Part shown: positions 35,301 through 46,789 of the stretch, piece after piece | Numbering within the stretch: position 1 is the stretch's first letter | How the letters are laid out: each line of letters starts with the position of its first letter | Origin: Polytrichum commune | Taxonomy: Eukaryota; Streptophyta; Polytrichopsida; Polytrichales; Polytrichaceae | DNA length: 64,000 nt | Assembly (NCBI GenBank): GCA_950295325.1 | Contig: OX485804.1 | Location: 19,158,001 to 19,222,000, forward strand | Direction of reading: 5' to 3' | Made by a program: the position numbers and the translations under genes | The notes under the pieces: model-generated | What the model was told of the DNA's origin: nothing | The model's database searches: none | The model's input: only the letters and a program-made list of their open reading frames with translations

Positions 35301-36313
35301 ACCTAAATAGGCTACTTATGAATGTAATGATTTTTATTTATATGATAATAGGGTCACAGGAAGGTGCACATTAGCTTAGAATCTTCTTCCATGTACCAAG
35401 ATTCAATCAGAGAGGTATGTCCCCAATGGAATCATTCTTCCGTTAAACAGATTACATAAGAATCCTTTCATTTGCATTGAAACCTACATAGGCTACTTAA
35501 AAGTGTTATGAGGATTGTAAGGAAAATATTCTAAAATTTTGGGTGACAGGAAGGTGCACACTAGCTTATAACCGTCTTCCATCAACCAAGATTCAATTAG
35601 AGAGTTGCGTCCCCAAGGAAATCATTCTTCGATTATCTGGATTAGCTAAGAATTGTTCAATTTCCATTACATACCAAATAGGCTACTTAAGGGAAGTATT
35701 CTAAAAAAATAGGGTGACGATAAGAAGGTGCAAATTAGGTTACCCCAATGTTGAAGAGGACAACGCTCCCACCAGTGAGGAGGCCAACAAGGCATGCGAG
35801 AAGGACAATCACTCCCTCAGGTGGGAGAGATTCCTTCACAGCCAACGCCGTGCTCGCAGCATAATTCCCAACCAAACTTCGTGCGGTTGACGACGTAGAA
35901 GGGCTATATTCACCGTCTTCTTCCTCCCCAAGGCTAAGTCGATCATTATCTTCACTTTCTTGTAAGCTGTCTGGAGAATTGTTGTCTCTCAGAGCTCTCC
36001 AGACATGTGCATTGGAAAGAACATCATCCCACCGCCGAAATGTTGAGGAGGTACTGAGAATTGTGCAAAATGGAGATGCCACATGATTGACAAAAATGCT
36101 TGCTCGAGGACCACCTAAAGGGTTATGTTTGCTGAACCTGCTACTCAGCTGATAATGGCTATGGATGTGATAATGTATCCCATCATATGGGCATCGCAAT
36201 TGAGGATGGCTTGACTTACTACTACTTGACAATAATAATGTTTTCTTGCAATTCTCGACAGTTGGGCTGGGAAGGCCGTAGCAGGGTCCAGCCAGAATGG
36301 CGGAAGAAGGCAT
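29334..36313 (-). CDS. Plastid-type CLC chloride channel/transporter (CLC-e/f clade), 7 exons
   Basis: Exons, in coding order on the minus strand: 36313-35744, 34325-33914, 33171-32977, 32419-31953, 31547-30858, 30329-30136, 29409-29334. All join in phase to 867 codons plus TGA. The first 40 residues are rich in Ser and hydroxylated residues without acidic ones, like a plastid transit peptide. Key segments are GTGCSLGPEGPSVEIG (about 280-295), the CLC glutamate region, and GSGLVGGMYAPSLFIGA (about 496-512), the pore-lining GxxxP-type motif. The usual GSGIP selectivity motif is absent, which from memory is normal for the CLC-e/f branch. Two CBS domains follow (about 705-765 and 790-840), separated from the membrane part by a Ser-rich linker. 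The ending LLDRDSIALTCRAEATRRLL suggests CLC-e, placed in thylakoids in Arabidopsis. Anion specificity cannot be read from sequence. Confidence 0.93.
32505..32975 (-). repeat. Tandem duplication in CLC intron 3
   Basis: Segments at about 32505-32700 and 32785-32960 share gttcatat.acata.agtt, atattagacatatctttn, tattagacaac, and aacatgtgcttctttc followed by a ..tgttga.tccaaga.atgcaa.tatg block. The second copy runs into the exon 3 donor at 32977/32976. Confidence 0.6.
33325..33915 (-). repeat. Tandem duplication in CLC intron 2, ending at the exon 2 donor
   Basis: Copies at about 33325-33630 and 33630-33915 share nattcttggtagatg.aagaaggctttgt-type blocks, ggcaacaatgaggtgt, gagagcttaatgccacttga and gcatgacccaatcaaga. 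The second copy ends caaaacctgag across the exon 2 splice junction; the first has cataacctaag at the matching place. These units recur inverted in intron 1. Confidence 0.75.
34615..34885 (-). repeat. Tandem duplication in CLC intron 1 (170-bp period)
   Basis: Copies at about 34621-34730 and 34790-34880 share atcagaacgttg.ac..taaaaccctatacccta, ttctgttgaaatg.acagaagtc and gagaagtcaagggagaa..taaacaatg. Confidence 0.7.
34885..35735 (-). repeat. Inverted copies of the intron 2 repeat and a three-unit tandem array in CLC intron 1
   Basis: Bases 34885-35270 contain the reverse complement of the intron 2 units (tgattgggtcatgcatagca, ctattctagcttcaagaat, catgaatgcaatcaag, aagtggcattaagctctcat), in two copies. 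From 35226 three units about 172-188 bp apart share attcaatt.gagag..gt.cccc, ggctactta and gggt.acaggaaggtgcac. The last unit runs into the exon 1 donor at 35743/35742. Confidence 0.7.
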
Positions 36314-38622
36314 TGGAACTCCCGGTGCACGTCAGGAGTTCCAAATCACATGAACTACATTGTTATTCTTCCATTGCCTTTCCACCTCCTTCATCTCCTT
36401 CTACCATTCACTCCAAGAAAACTTCATCAGTAGCAGCAGCAAAAACCCTCCTGACCTGTAGTTCACCCACGCATTTCAAGCCTTCAATTTCCCAGGCAAT
36501 TTCAACAGAAAAGATAACTCACGAGCATTTCATGATAACCAGATCAAATTCGAGGTCGTAAAAATCATTTGATCGCATCCACTGGAAAATTCAGGAATGC
36601 CATTCGACATCGCCAACATCACGTTCCAATTCGAGTGTACGAGTATTCTCACATAATCCACTAAGATTCCAACAAAAAACAGAGGTTCCCAGTGGCAAGA
36701 TAGAAAGTGCTTGTAATCGTTTACAAATTGCACAAAAATATCACTCCTCCTCTTAGGTCAAACATATCAATGAATAGAAATGTTCCACCAGTTGGTCTTG
36801 GTCGAACTAAAATATGGGAATTGATGAACTCACCCATTCTCCAAAATCACTTAGCTTCAACATAATCACACCAAGTTGCATAGATTACTCGCACCTCATT
36901 TCTGTCCTCTTAGCAGCTGGTAAATTTAAAACCATATCTTAGTTGTTGCAGAGACTACGTCCCTTACCCTCTTCCAAACCTGGGAAAACTGATTGGAACC
37001 CAAAAACTCGATAGAATTTATCGTAAAGAAGCACGCACAAATCTACACACATTACCTTCAATTCATCACAATAGACGTCTCTGCTTTGCCGGGAACATCT
37101 CATTCCACTCACCTAAGGGTTTTCATGTGCAGCAAAAGTGGTATACATCATCACAGGCTTCCAGGAATGTGGAGAGGAAAAGAAAAGATACAACTACAGA
37201 ACCGATTGTCCAAAGCTACATGTACTTAAGTATATCTCAAAAATTATGCACAACCCAACACGCAAGAAGAGAAAAGCTTAGGTTACCCATCGGGTCGGAT
37301 GGTTGGCAGGAATTGCAGCAACTCAAGATGATAACGAACTCATTGAGACATACGAGTGGCCATTACTAGGCGTAAGAAATTCATCAACTTGAACTTCAGC
37401 TGCTGTGTATACTTTAGCCTTCCGAAAAAGAGATGAATGTGGCTCTTCATCCAATACTACTTCTCGTTAGCTTCTCCTCATGATACAGGGCTAGTAGGTC
37501 ATATGAAATTGTGAAAGACAGGTTGAATTTCACGGGTGGAGTCATGGCGCACTTTTAGTTCATGTTGTTAGTGATTTGGAAGCATGCTTCCAGAAATGAA
37601 AAAAAAATTATACTCCATTGCATGTGTATGTATTTATGGTCTTGAATCACGGACTAGAAAAGATTGCGAAGAACTAGACCTCTTTTAGTTTGTTCTTAGT
37701 TCGTTTCTTTCACCTCTTCATTCTACAAAGTCTCTAAACTGTTTGTGTTTGTGTGGTATGATTCTGCATACTATGTTTCGTAAAATAGGAAATATCACAA
37801 CAATACGACATGGATATTGTTATACTCTGGTTATAACCGAACCGACAAGGGCTCCACATCAACAAAAGCTAGGTGTTCATTCCATTCCCACCATTACCTC
37901 ATTCTGCCATAATCAAATGCTGTCAATCATTTTACTGTCGATTATGTTGCCCCTGTTATCCCCTTTTCTTGACCTAAAATTCCAGTTTACACATTGGCAA
38001 ATGTATCACCAGTAATTCAGTGCTATACCTAAGTTATACCACCTGCAAAGATTTTGCGCAGTGGCTGGGCCGACACATTTAATGCCTCTCAAATCGTAAT
38101 TAAATAATCTGCGGTGTGCATTCAAAACCCAATGTTGCTATTTCTTGAATTTTTTTTATCCATGGATTTGATTGATTTGAATACCTATGTGTATTTACGA
38201 GGGCAGTGGTGATAAAATCAAGTATTGCAGGAAAGTGGGTTGAGTTGGGTCTATATGTTGCAACTCCATATGAATGTCTTAGCACAAAGGATGAGTCACA
38301 AAGTTTGGAATAAATATCTGGAACTTTGAAGGGAGGTTCCAAGCTGATAGTAACGAGTTTCTGAGGCTCATGATGGGGTTATATCACAAGTACTAATTAA
38401 TGTAGATGCTAAAGCTGATCAGATAAATTACCAATTTCCTTCACAATAATTTTAAAGGCATATTTAGGAAGAGGAGAGAGCACGAGTTCAAAACACTTCA
38501 CTGGAGCACTGGAATTGCAAGAATGTGCCTGAAAAACCTAGTATCTCTGTAACTCTGAAGATGGTGTTGATGAATCCAATAGAATATAGAACTTGCAAAC
38601 TGGAGTTTGTGGCGCACGTATC
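36314..38622. other. Intergenic space between divergent CLC and lysine-rich genes
   Basis: This is the shared upstream region of the two divergent genes. No TATA box or core promoter could be fixed. Above the CLC start the sequence is pyrimidine-rich on the plus strand (36360-36430), probably its 5' leader. No other coding or RNA gene was seen. Confidence 0.5.
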
Positions 38623-40810
38623 ATGGACAAAAAGGGTGCTAAAGACAAGCCGGCGGCTCGTAAGGGGTCCAAGTATGTTACAATCATCAAGCAACCTAAG
38701 GCCACTTAATAAACTTCTGCACATTTGACTTTAATGTGGGTAGACAAAGAAAACCCTAATTTGTAAATGTTGGCACATCATGCCTCTCATCCACTCATGA
38801 ACCACACACTTCAATAAGCAAATAGAAAATAGAGAAACTAATTTTGCACTTGCACATACTAACCCTAGGCTTGTTGATTTTGGGACTTGCAGGAACCAAC
38901 AAGATGCACCAGATAAGAACTTGGGACAGAAACGGAAGTCGAGTGGTGCGAAGCACATTGAAAAACTCGAGAAAGGCGGGCATCTTTATAAAAGCAAAGA
39001 ATCTAAACCTGCCAAGAAGCCCAGCCTCCCCCCGAAATCGAAGGAGCAGGAGGATTTTGAGCTCCTTAACAAGCTCTCACTGGTCAGAGATTGTTTTGTT
39101 ATCCTATTAAAACTCTTAACTTGACATCAACACATTCAAAGGATGTGACCTTTTCTTTCTTTCTGGTTCCTCAGTAATGCATGTACTTTGTCAACTCTTT
39201 AAATAAGGAGAATGCAAAGAACATGCATCATATGTCAACCCTGGAACCTTTTGATTAGGAAGTGACTTGAAAAACTTGGACATTTGACACATGATCATAA
39301 GTTGCAAATTCGAAACAAACTTCATGTTTACCAAAGGTGGGATGTCAATGGCAGCAGCTTCCTGTGCCTTTATTGTAGTTCGTGATCCCTAAATTCTTCA
39401 AGTAGGGAATTCAGAATTCTTCAGAATTTGATGCATTGGGGCTTGTGTATTAATTATTTAACTGAGTGCAAGCTTGGATTAACTGCTGGAAGTGGAGGAC
39501 ATTTTTTGGAATTTGCAGAATTTGTGGAGGAGGATAAATGCAGGATACATAATTTCTCGCCGAAAACCTCAGAGCCTTATGAAGGAATCATACACTTGGG
39601 TACCAGAAGAGGTATATAGCATCTCCGCTTGCTAAAGTCAACTCTAGGCAGTGCTGTCTTTTCAGAAAGTTATGGTCACTCTTTGCTCAAGAATTTGCAC
39701 TGGTAAGCACTAATTGTATGTGTTCGCATCAACAAAGTAACAAAGCACACAACTGTTGAAGGAAATTAATTAATTACAGTAAGAGTGATGCTTCTTCTCA
39801 AATTTTCTTATAGTTGAAGATGTATATACATGATACATTGAGAACAAGTTTGAGGATTCCATGGCATAGAAACATAGGACTCTGCAAATACTGAAACTGC
39901 AGGAGATACAATTGAGCATCTCTTCGTTCTGAAAATACTGGAGTTATCCATAAACTCTCAGGGTCAAACTCCGGGAAAGTTGGCTAACAGGGTTAATTTG
40001 GGAGCTTATGCACACAGTGACCCAAGTTTATTAAGGCTTGAATTAACATGCTAGAAGAGTGGGATTGGGTTATAGAAAACCGGCTTTGTAGCTTGTCAGA
40101 CTAGGGCCGGCTGGCCAAGTTAGCCTTGCAAACGCTGGGCCAGGGTTTGGAGTAGCTGGTCTCACTGATTTTGCCCTATTTTAGATCTTGAAGTTCTCTC
40201 AATTTTTGTTTGCGATGAAAAAAGAGGTCTTAGGAGTTTCACACATGTTTCAAAAATTAGGCTCTGACACAAGAAGCTACAATGATCTCTTAATAAAAAA
40301 ATTCTTTCAAAGAGGGCACCAAACTCTTTGAGGGAGTTTACGTATACTTTTGTGAAATATGTGCATGACTCAGCATTGAATTGTAGGCTAATCCCGTGAA
40401 CTTGGAATTTGGACAGATTGATGAGCTGAACAGAGAGAACATGCACTTGAAGGATGGATTTTCAGAGTATGCTGAAGCCCTTGCACGAGCCAGTAACATG
40501 TATCCAAAGAAAAAAAAAGAACCAATCAAATTTGTCTCCGCCAAGGAGAAAGCAATATTGAAAGCTCAAAGGCTTCAGAAGATGAAAGATGATAAGCTAA
40601 AAGCAGAGTTAAAATTGGGAATTAAAAAGGAGGAACCCAAAAAGAAAGAAGCTAAAGGTAAGTAGAATATCTCACTACCCAAATTTACAATTGGAGCAAG
40701 AATGTAACCAGAGAAAGAATGAGAGAAGCTTCGCACTTGATTAAACCCGCAAACTCAAAGTTAAACCTGAGGCAGGTTCTGAAGATTCTATTGAATGGAG
40801 ATACTTCTAG
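38623..40810 (+). CDS. Lysine-rich, charged 181-aa protein of unknown function, 4 exons
   Basis: Exons 38623-38672, 38893-39082, 40387-40657 and 40776-40810 join in phase to 181 codons plus TAG. Splice sites are gtatgt/ttgcag, gtcaga/ttgtag and gtaagt/aggcag. The protein starts MDKKGAKDKPAARKGSK and is dominated by Lys, with Glu and Asp, up to residue 65. A less charged middle reads FELLNKLSLANPVNLEFGQI then DELNRENMHLKDGFSEYAEA, likely helical or coiled. A Lys/Glu-rich helix follows (about 130-170), and the end is SEDSIEWRYF. There is no signal peptide or membrane segment. I do not recognise the family. The last exon rests only on phase and a plausible acceptor. Upstream ATGs in another frame (38561 and 38570) precede the chosen start. 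Confidence 0.6.
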
Positions 40811-41839
40811 TTACTTGTGGAATGTTAAAACCCAAGAATATCATTGGAGTTGTAAGTAGTTGCCTGCATTTCATGACAACCGGAACACATTCATTCGTTT
40901 CACTATCAAGGATGAGGATGATTAAGTGGTGAGTGGGTGGGCAAGGAGTGATTTAGAGCAATGGGTTTGAAAATAACCCATTTCAATTTGAACCAAAGTT
41001 CTGAGATTTAGACATGGATTTTCGAAGCATCAGAATCTATATCTTGATCAGATTGACATATAAAAAGTACTTTGTGAAGTATTATAATTTGACTAGTAAA
41101 CCATAGAAATAAAATATTAGAAGGCCTAGACTGCTAAAAAGAATTGAACTTATGAACATAGAATATGTATGTGTAATTAATTTGTTCAATATTGATTTAT
41201 TCAAACTTCTTTCAATTTTTTTTTCAAACTCAATTCTGAGACCTCAAAACCTTGTGGCTTGAAATTTCAATTCAATACGGAACTCTGTGAGGAAGGCCAC
41301 ACAGGGCTCGATACATAACAATTGACATTAGGTCTGTATTTCAATCACACCTTGAAGCTTGCAACTTATCACAACTTGAAGAGGACGATTTAATCTTGAC
41401 TTGATGTCTGAGCCTCAGTCTTCACACTTGAAATTCGAGAGAGTTCTATTTCAATTTGTGTCAAATCCTGAAAATCTATCCCATATTCTACCATGTGGGT
41501 GTACAAAAGGGCATCTAATGAGAATTTGGCTTACAATATATAAATATGAAATGGCATCCTTTCACATAGTTTTGTAGAAATAACTAAGATAGTCTGAATT
41601 TCTGGGGAGAGGTAAAGGTGTATCCAAAAGCCCCCTCCAAGGTTTCTCACACGAGTTTTGTTCATCAAGTTGTAATTATTCAAAGATAGAAGATACGTGT
41701 GTAGTATCGGGAATTAAATGACTTGCATTAGAAACAAGAAGGCTTATCCTGGTATTTATATTTAAAACTTGAATGGTTACTTCCAACAATGCTAAGGACT
41801 TGCTATATGCAGAATGGGTGGTCCCAATGCACTTCTCCT
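40811..41839. other. Intergenic DNA, no gene seen
   Basis: AT-rich sequence downstream of the lysine-rich gene. No repeat ends or coding character were recognised. Confidence 0.5.
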
Positions 41840-42393
41840 ACACTATTTATGGTATTAGTGTCACATACACTATTGGCAAACACCCTAAACTAGATGCCTA
41901 GAGGCCTAGTAGTGTCACATCCGCTAATTATCAATTGAACACAATTTTTCAACAAAAGTAACTTTTTGGAGTGTATAAATATTTGCAATATGATAGTAAG
42001 TGTAGCACATTGGAGTGTTGAAGATAACAATCTTACATTTTATGCTAGAGAAGATCTTTATTGAGCCTACTAATGCCAAGTGTCATGTGTTTATAATTTA
42101 GTATGCAAGAAGAATATATTATTGAGCGTACTAATGCCAAGTGTCTTTGTTCACATATTAGTTTGCAAGAGGAAGACATTATTGTTCACCATTGTGTAGT
42201 CTAGCATAGATCTCATTTAGATATTGTTGAGCATATTATTGCCAAGATATTTGTAAGCACACCACCACCAAGTGTTGTGGGGTTCCACTAGAGGCCAATT
42301 TGTGGTCGCTAGTGTAATCTAGCATAGACCTCATAGTAGGGTAAGTGAGACTATTATGCATATGACACTAAAAATACCATAGGCGGTGTAGTG
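41840..42393 (+). mobile_element. Short CACTA-like element (family E), copy 1
   Basis: Left end CACTATTTATGGTATTAGTG and right end ACCATAGGCGGTGTAGTG are inverse complements with mismatches; both carry TAGTGTCA just inside. The body holds about four tandem pieces of the type attgagc.tactaatgccaag. A diverged inverted copy lies at about 47164-47706. The flanking triplets (cta, ctc) do not match perfectly, so the target duplication is unproven. Confidence 0.55.
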
Positions 42394-42510
42394 CTCCCAA
42401 TAGATAAGTTTCACTTGACTATATTGTAAGTCAGTCTTTGTGGCGCAAACCGTATGCTCTCCTAGGATCTATCTACATATGCTAAGCTACATAGAAGGTT
42501 GTTTCATATG

Positions 42511-43494
42511 TGTCGCGCACCTCTCCATGAGGAGTGCCCGAAACACCATGGGCACGAGGGGGACCCCGGAGTGACACCCGGGACTTGTGGCGCCGTTGGT
42601 GAGAGGGCCCAAGTGATCCTAGTGTGGGTGAGGGCCCCGGGCGTTGGGAACGCCTCCCACCCACGGAGACTAGGATGCACAAGGGTAGGGCCGTGAGCTA
42701 TGCGTAGCTCATGGCGTGGTGATTCTAGAACGCTCAAGAACACCTCAATCGGAGGTGTGAGCTAGGAGTTATGGCCATTTGAGTGGGGCGCTGTCCTGGG
42801 ACAGCGCCCTGGTACAGCAGTGCCTGGGGGTGATTCCCAGGACTGCCAAGGTTCAAACAAGCACAACTTCCTCAATACTTGCCCAAATGGGGCAAGTGAG
42901 GAGTCCATCGGCATCTACGTGAAGCGTAGGTGAAGCGTAGATGAATATGGACTGGTCGCTTGTTAGCATCAGACATCGTACAAGGAAGTTATGATGGTCT
43001 GAAGCTGTTGGGGGCTTCTAGGCCCAACAGCTAAGGGAAAATGTCTACTTGGCCCCAACTCTTGGTAGAGAGACAAGAAGTCTCTTGACGGTGGGGTAGG
43101 GGCTCCGAGTAGAGTCCTAGAGGCTTATATGGGTGAGGTGGTGTGGCCTCACCCACCCAAGGCCGAACGGCACGGCCTCCATGGGCTTTGTCCCATTGTG
43201 AGGCCATAGTTGCCTAGTATGGTTCGGGTTGTTGTAGTGTTGCTCCGGCAACGCAATGATCAACATAGGATTGGACTTCCATGGATGGAAGTCCACATCT
43301 AAGGATTGGTTACCGATTAAGGAGTGAGTCCCGAAAGCAAGGTAGGAGGGTTGGTTCCCTCCTATGAACTATAAGGCCCGGGGTAGGAGGAGCTAACCAT
43401 TAGCATGGCGGTATGCGAAGGGTTAGCGCTCGTAACCTTTGCTAGAAAGGAAAATTGGCAAGATTATTAAGGGGGTCTAGCAAGGGTTGCGACA
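42511..43494. mobile_element. Solo LTR (984 bp) with 5-bp target site duplication
   Basis: The element begins TGTCGCGCAC and ends GGTTGCGACA, so it has TG..CA ends and a perfect TGTCGC/GCGACA inverted terminus. The five bases outside are ATATG on both sides (42506-42510 and 43495-43499). That is the mark of LTR-retrotransposon integration. Only one LTR is present and no internal region, so it is a solo LTR left by recombination. It is markedly GC-richer than its surroundings and carries many perfect stem-loops. Its superfamily cannot be told without the internal region. Confidence 0.88.
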
Positions 43495-43499
43495 ATATG

Positions 43500-44744
43500 T
43501 ATCTTCCTATACATCCATATATACTTTGAATCCCTATATTGTCACTATCATGCCCTTCACTCGAAGTCATGTACATTATTATGGCAATTTATTCTAGGAG
43601 TTCAAAAATATTGTACACATGCATGAGACTACTATTTAGTCTATGATTTATATGTATAGGTTTTTTTGTCATAATAATTTTGTACATGAAAATCTAATAA
43701 GGGACCCTGCACGCATAATGATGTTAGTCTCAACCCCCCCCCCCCCCACACACACACACACAAGAAAGCAACATGTTCAAAAGGACTTCTCCTTTGCACT
43801 TGAGCCATGTGACCGGGCAAATTTGTCATAATGTGGATCTCTTTTTCTTTTGCTAAATCATTTCAACATGGGTGGGGAGAACTACTACTTGTAAATTGAG
43901 TTTTGATAAGGGACCCAACAAACACAATTGAAGGGATAACTTGTTTCATTATTCCTAGACATGACAAAATTGTAGAAGTTAATGGAAATAGATATTTGTA
44001 TCGAATCAATTGTCATTAACACAAAGTTGATCCAGTAATTATTATGTACTACTCTTACTTCATCACTTACAATACGAGAGGTACTGGAGAATGATTATGA
44101 CGGTTATAACTTACTCTCTTTGCTTCTATTTTGAAGGCACAAAGATAAATAAAGTGTAGTAGTGATGATAACACAACCACAACCACAACCGCTTTTACTC
44201 CATCAACCGCAATACAAAGCATAGTTGAGGGTAGTTGTGCATTTGTACTTCACTTTTTTTTAGCTTTATTTTGAGAGACAAGGAGAAATAAGGTGCATTG
44301 ATGATGATAACCACAACCACACCTACAACTGCTCTTACTTCACCACTGTGCAATACAAGGCGTGTTTGAAAGTATTTATGGTAGTTTGCTTTTCTTGGTT
44401 CTATTTTTGTTTGTAGTCATTTAATTTGCATGGGGAAGGAACTTCAAGGCCAAATTGGGGACACAGTTTGTGGTTCAGGCAATTACTTTTATCACACTTT
44501 ACACTTATTAGTGTGGAGGGATTTGAGTTGGGCTTTGTAGTTGGTTTTGGCCTCGCATGTCACGCTTTGGTTGGTGTTGAGGACGAGGTCCTCAACACCG
44601 GAAGCTTTGACCTTTGTTTTGTGAAAAGAAGGTGGACGTGTGCTATTAGGATACTTTTCTCTCGTCACCCACTTCTCATAGGATGTGAAACACACAATTA
44701 GTGCAAGATGATTAGCAAATCCAAATCGTCTCTGTAGCCATTTG
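43500..44744. other. Intergenic DNA with (C)n(CA)n microsatellite
   Basis: A C homopolymer followed by CA repeats lies at about 43735-43763. Imperfect duplicated text around 44150-44360 (aagataaataaag.gta.tagtgatgata, cacaaccac) is a small local repeat. No gene was seen. Confidence 0.5.
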
Positions 44745-44985
44745 CTTCACAATATTTGCAGCTTGTATGAATATGTTATTCATTATCAAAGTGAAGATTA
44801 TCATGCTCATCAACCAATCGTGTAGGTCTCCCTCAATCAAGTTGACTATTTAACCTACAATGGTTGCAATATTTTGAGCATGTAGCCCATGTCTTTAGAA
44901 CACATGTCATTTTTAGTGTCCGTTCTCAAAGCCACACCTAATCACATATTACTTAAATTGTAGGTGCCCAAATCATTGTTGTGTT
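44745..44985 (-). repeat. Inverted member of the 'cacctatat' family
   Basis: The reverse complement reads gtgtggctttgagaacgg, gacatgtgttctaaagac, tgctcaaaatattg and ttgataatgaataacatatt, parallel to 9958-10175 and 10325-10548. Confidence 0.45.
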
Positions 44986-45596
44986 GGAGTTAGGCACGTC
45001 CACTCGATGCAAAGATTGTTCACAATTTTACATGACAATCATGCTTCCTACCTATCAAAATCCTTCATACCTACCATGTTGATAGTGACAGTCAAAAGCA
45101 TCTAGACCATTGATGACGTTACTTGCAACTTGCTTTGTCTCTTCACAAGTGAATCAACTGGATCGGAAACTGAATCCACTGAATCCACTTACTTTGTATA
45201 GGGTTCCACCCTGGCCCTTGGGTTTACATTTATGTTACAACCCGAACCCAAGGGCTATAATATACATGTAAGCCCAAGGGCTAGGGTGCAACTCAACATA
45301 TAGTACTACACCATGTATGGTATCTAGTGTCACTTACTATTTGGAGTTACGTTGTGCTATAACTTTTATTATTATTGGGTCTCATTTTTTACCAACAAAG
45401 GTCAAATTGATTGTTTGGACACTATACAACATTAACATCTTTACTTGTTGTTAAGGGAACAAACTCCATGGATGAGCCATAACACTAAGCCTTAACAACA
45501 ATGATAAGTACCCATGCAATTGAACAGAAACTGTCATAGGATGCTATATTGCTTTCAAAAATACTACCATTACGGTTACAAACACTACAACAAATG

Positions 45597-45918
45597 TACA
45601 CTAAATAAGATATTTAGTGTTTGATACACTAAATACGAACACATACACTAAATATCAATAAACCTATGAAAGTAAGTAACATCAAATGTAAACTCAAACA
45701 CTAAATATCCAATATGGTAATATGTGGAAGTTACATGTTTGAATTTAGTGTTAGTAAAGATATGAAAACAAATTTAACAATGATAAAAGGAGGATTCCAA
45801 CATATCTTCTAGCATATATTCTAACACAAATTGTCAAAAAATTAAAAATTAATGTTGAGTAGGGTAGGGTGGTAACAACATTAAATATAATCAAACATTA
45901 AATATCTTATTTAGTGTA
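45597..45918. mobile_element. 322-bp CACTA-like MITE with ATG duplication
   Basis: Ends TACACTAAATAAGATATTTA and its near-perfect inverse complement at 45892-45918 give a terminal repeat of about 27 bp. ATG flanks both sides (45594-45596 and 45919-45921), a 3-bp target duplication as in CACTA elements. CACTAAATA and its complement recur several times just inside the ends, like CACTA subterminal repeats. There is no coding capacity. Confidence 0.65.
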
Positions 45919-46033
45919 ATGTTAGGAGCCTCATAGATGAATCGAGGTAGTGGCTACTTCCTCTTGCTACTGTTCTACAATAAGACTATCTAATTATTGG
46001 CTAGATAAGCTTAAGGCTTAACCCCACCTGACT

Positions 46034-46399
46034 GGATAACATTACCCAACCCAATACTCTTAACTCCGGCGCGGAGTTCGATGCGGCTCCGATGCGGCTC
46101 CGGGGAGGTTCGGATGCCAGCTCCGGTGGGTTCGGGTGGGTTCGGGCAAAAATTGCCCCCTATTTTTTTGATTGGGTGGGGCCTTACTTGATCTCATAAG
46201 GGGCCTCCTTGGGTAATTTGGGGCCGTAGAACCCAAATTTAGCAAAAAAAAAACCAAAAAAAGTCATCAAGGGGCCAAAACGGGGAGGGCCAGAAAAATG
46301 GACCCACCGGAGCTGGCATCCGAACCTCCCTGGAGCCGCATCGGAGCCGCATCGAACTCCGCGCCGGAGTTAAGAGTATTGGGTTGGGTAATGTTAGGG
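46034..46399. mobile_element. Foldback MULE-like MITE with 9-bp target site duplication
   Basis: CACCTGACT occurs directly outside both ends (46025-46033 and 46400-46408). Inside, the arms 46036-46129 and 46303-46396 are inverse complements over about 94 bp with about one mismatch, starting ATAACATTACCC and TAACATTACCC from either side. Long terminal repeats with a 9-bp duplication are the mark of Mutator-like elements. The arms are GC-rich and hold a doubled gatgcggctcc; the roughly 170-bp centre has homopolymer runs and no transposase. Confidence 0.82.
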
Positions 46400-46789
46400 C
46401 ACCTGACTTTAGGGCGTTGTGCTTTTAAATGCTAAAACTCGCCCCATTTGTAGGGTTGGACCCGTTCACACACACTGTGGTTCGGTTCAGGCTATTTTAT
46501 TCTTACATACCTAGGAGAACTTACCCATGGCTACCTTGGATACCCTTATCCGGTTGGCTACTACCTTTACTTGGTAACAATTTACATTAACTATATAATG
46601 TTTAAGCAATGCGTAACTCTGATAGTAAGTGACAGTAAATACCAATATCGGTGTAGTCCATTTAACAATGCAATGCACTGTTAGAAAAATTAATTGGTTC
46701 ATTGCACTGTTACATAACCTATGTCCTAATTGGTGGCCATAACGCTCTATAATGTGATCTCATTTATAAAGAAAAAAGATGGGCTACAC

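Noticed and set aside
42482..42743. Overlapping open frames on both strands in the GC-rich block at 42.5 kb
   Set aside because: They lie inside the solo LTR, lack domain character and are explained by its high GC content.
46060..46257. 65-codon open frame on the minus strand
   Set aside because: It is the translation of one arm and the centre of the foldback MULE-like element.
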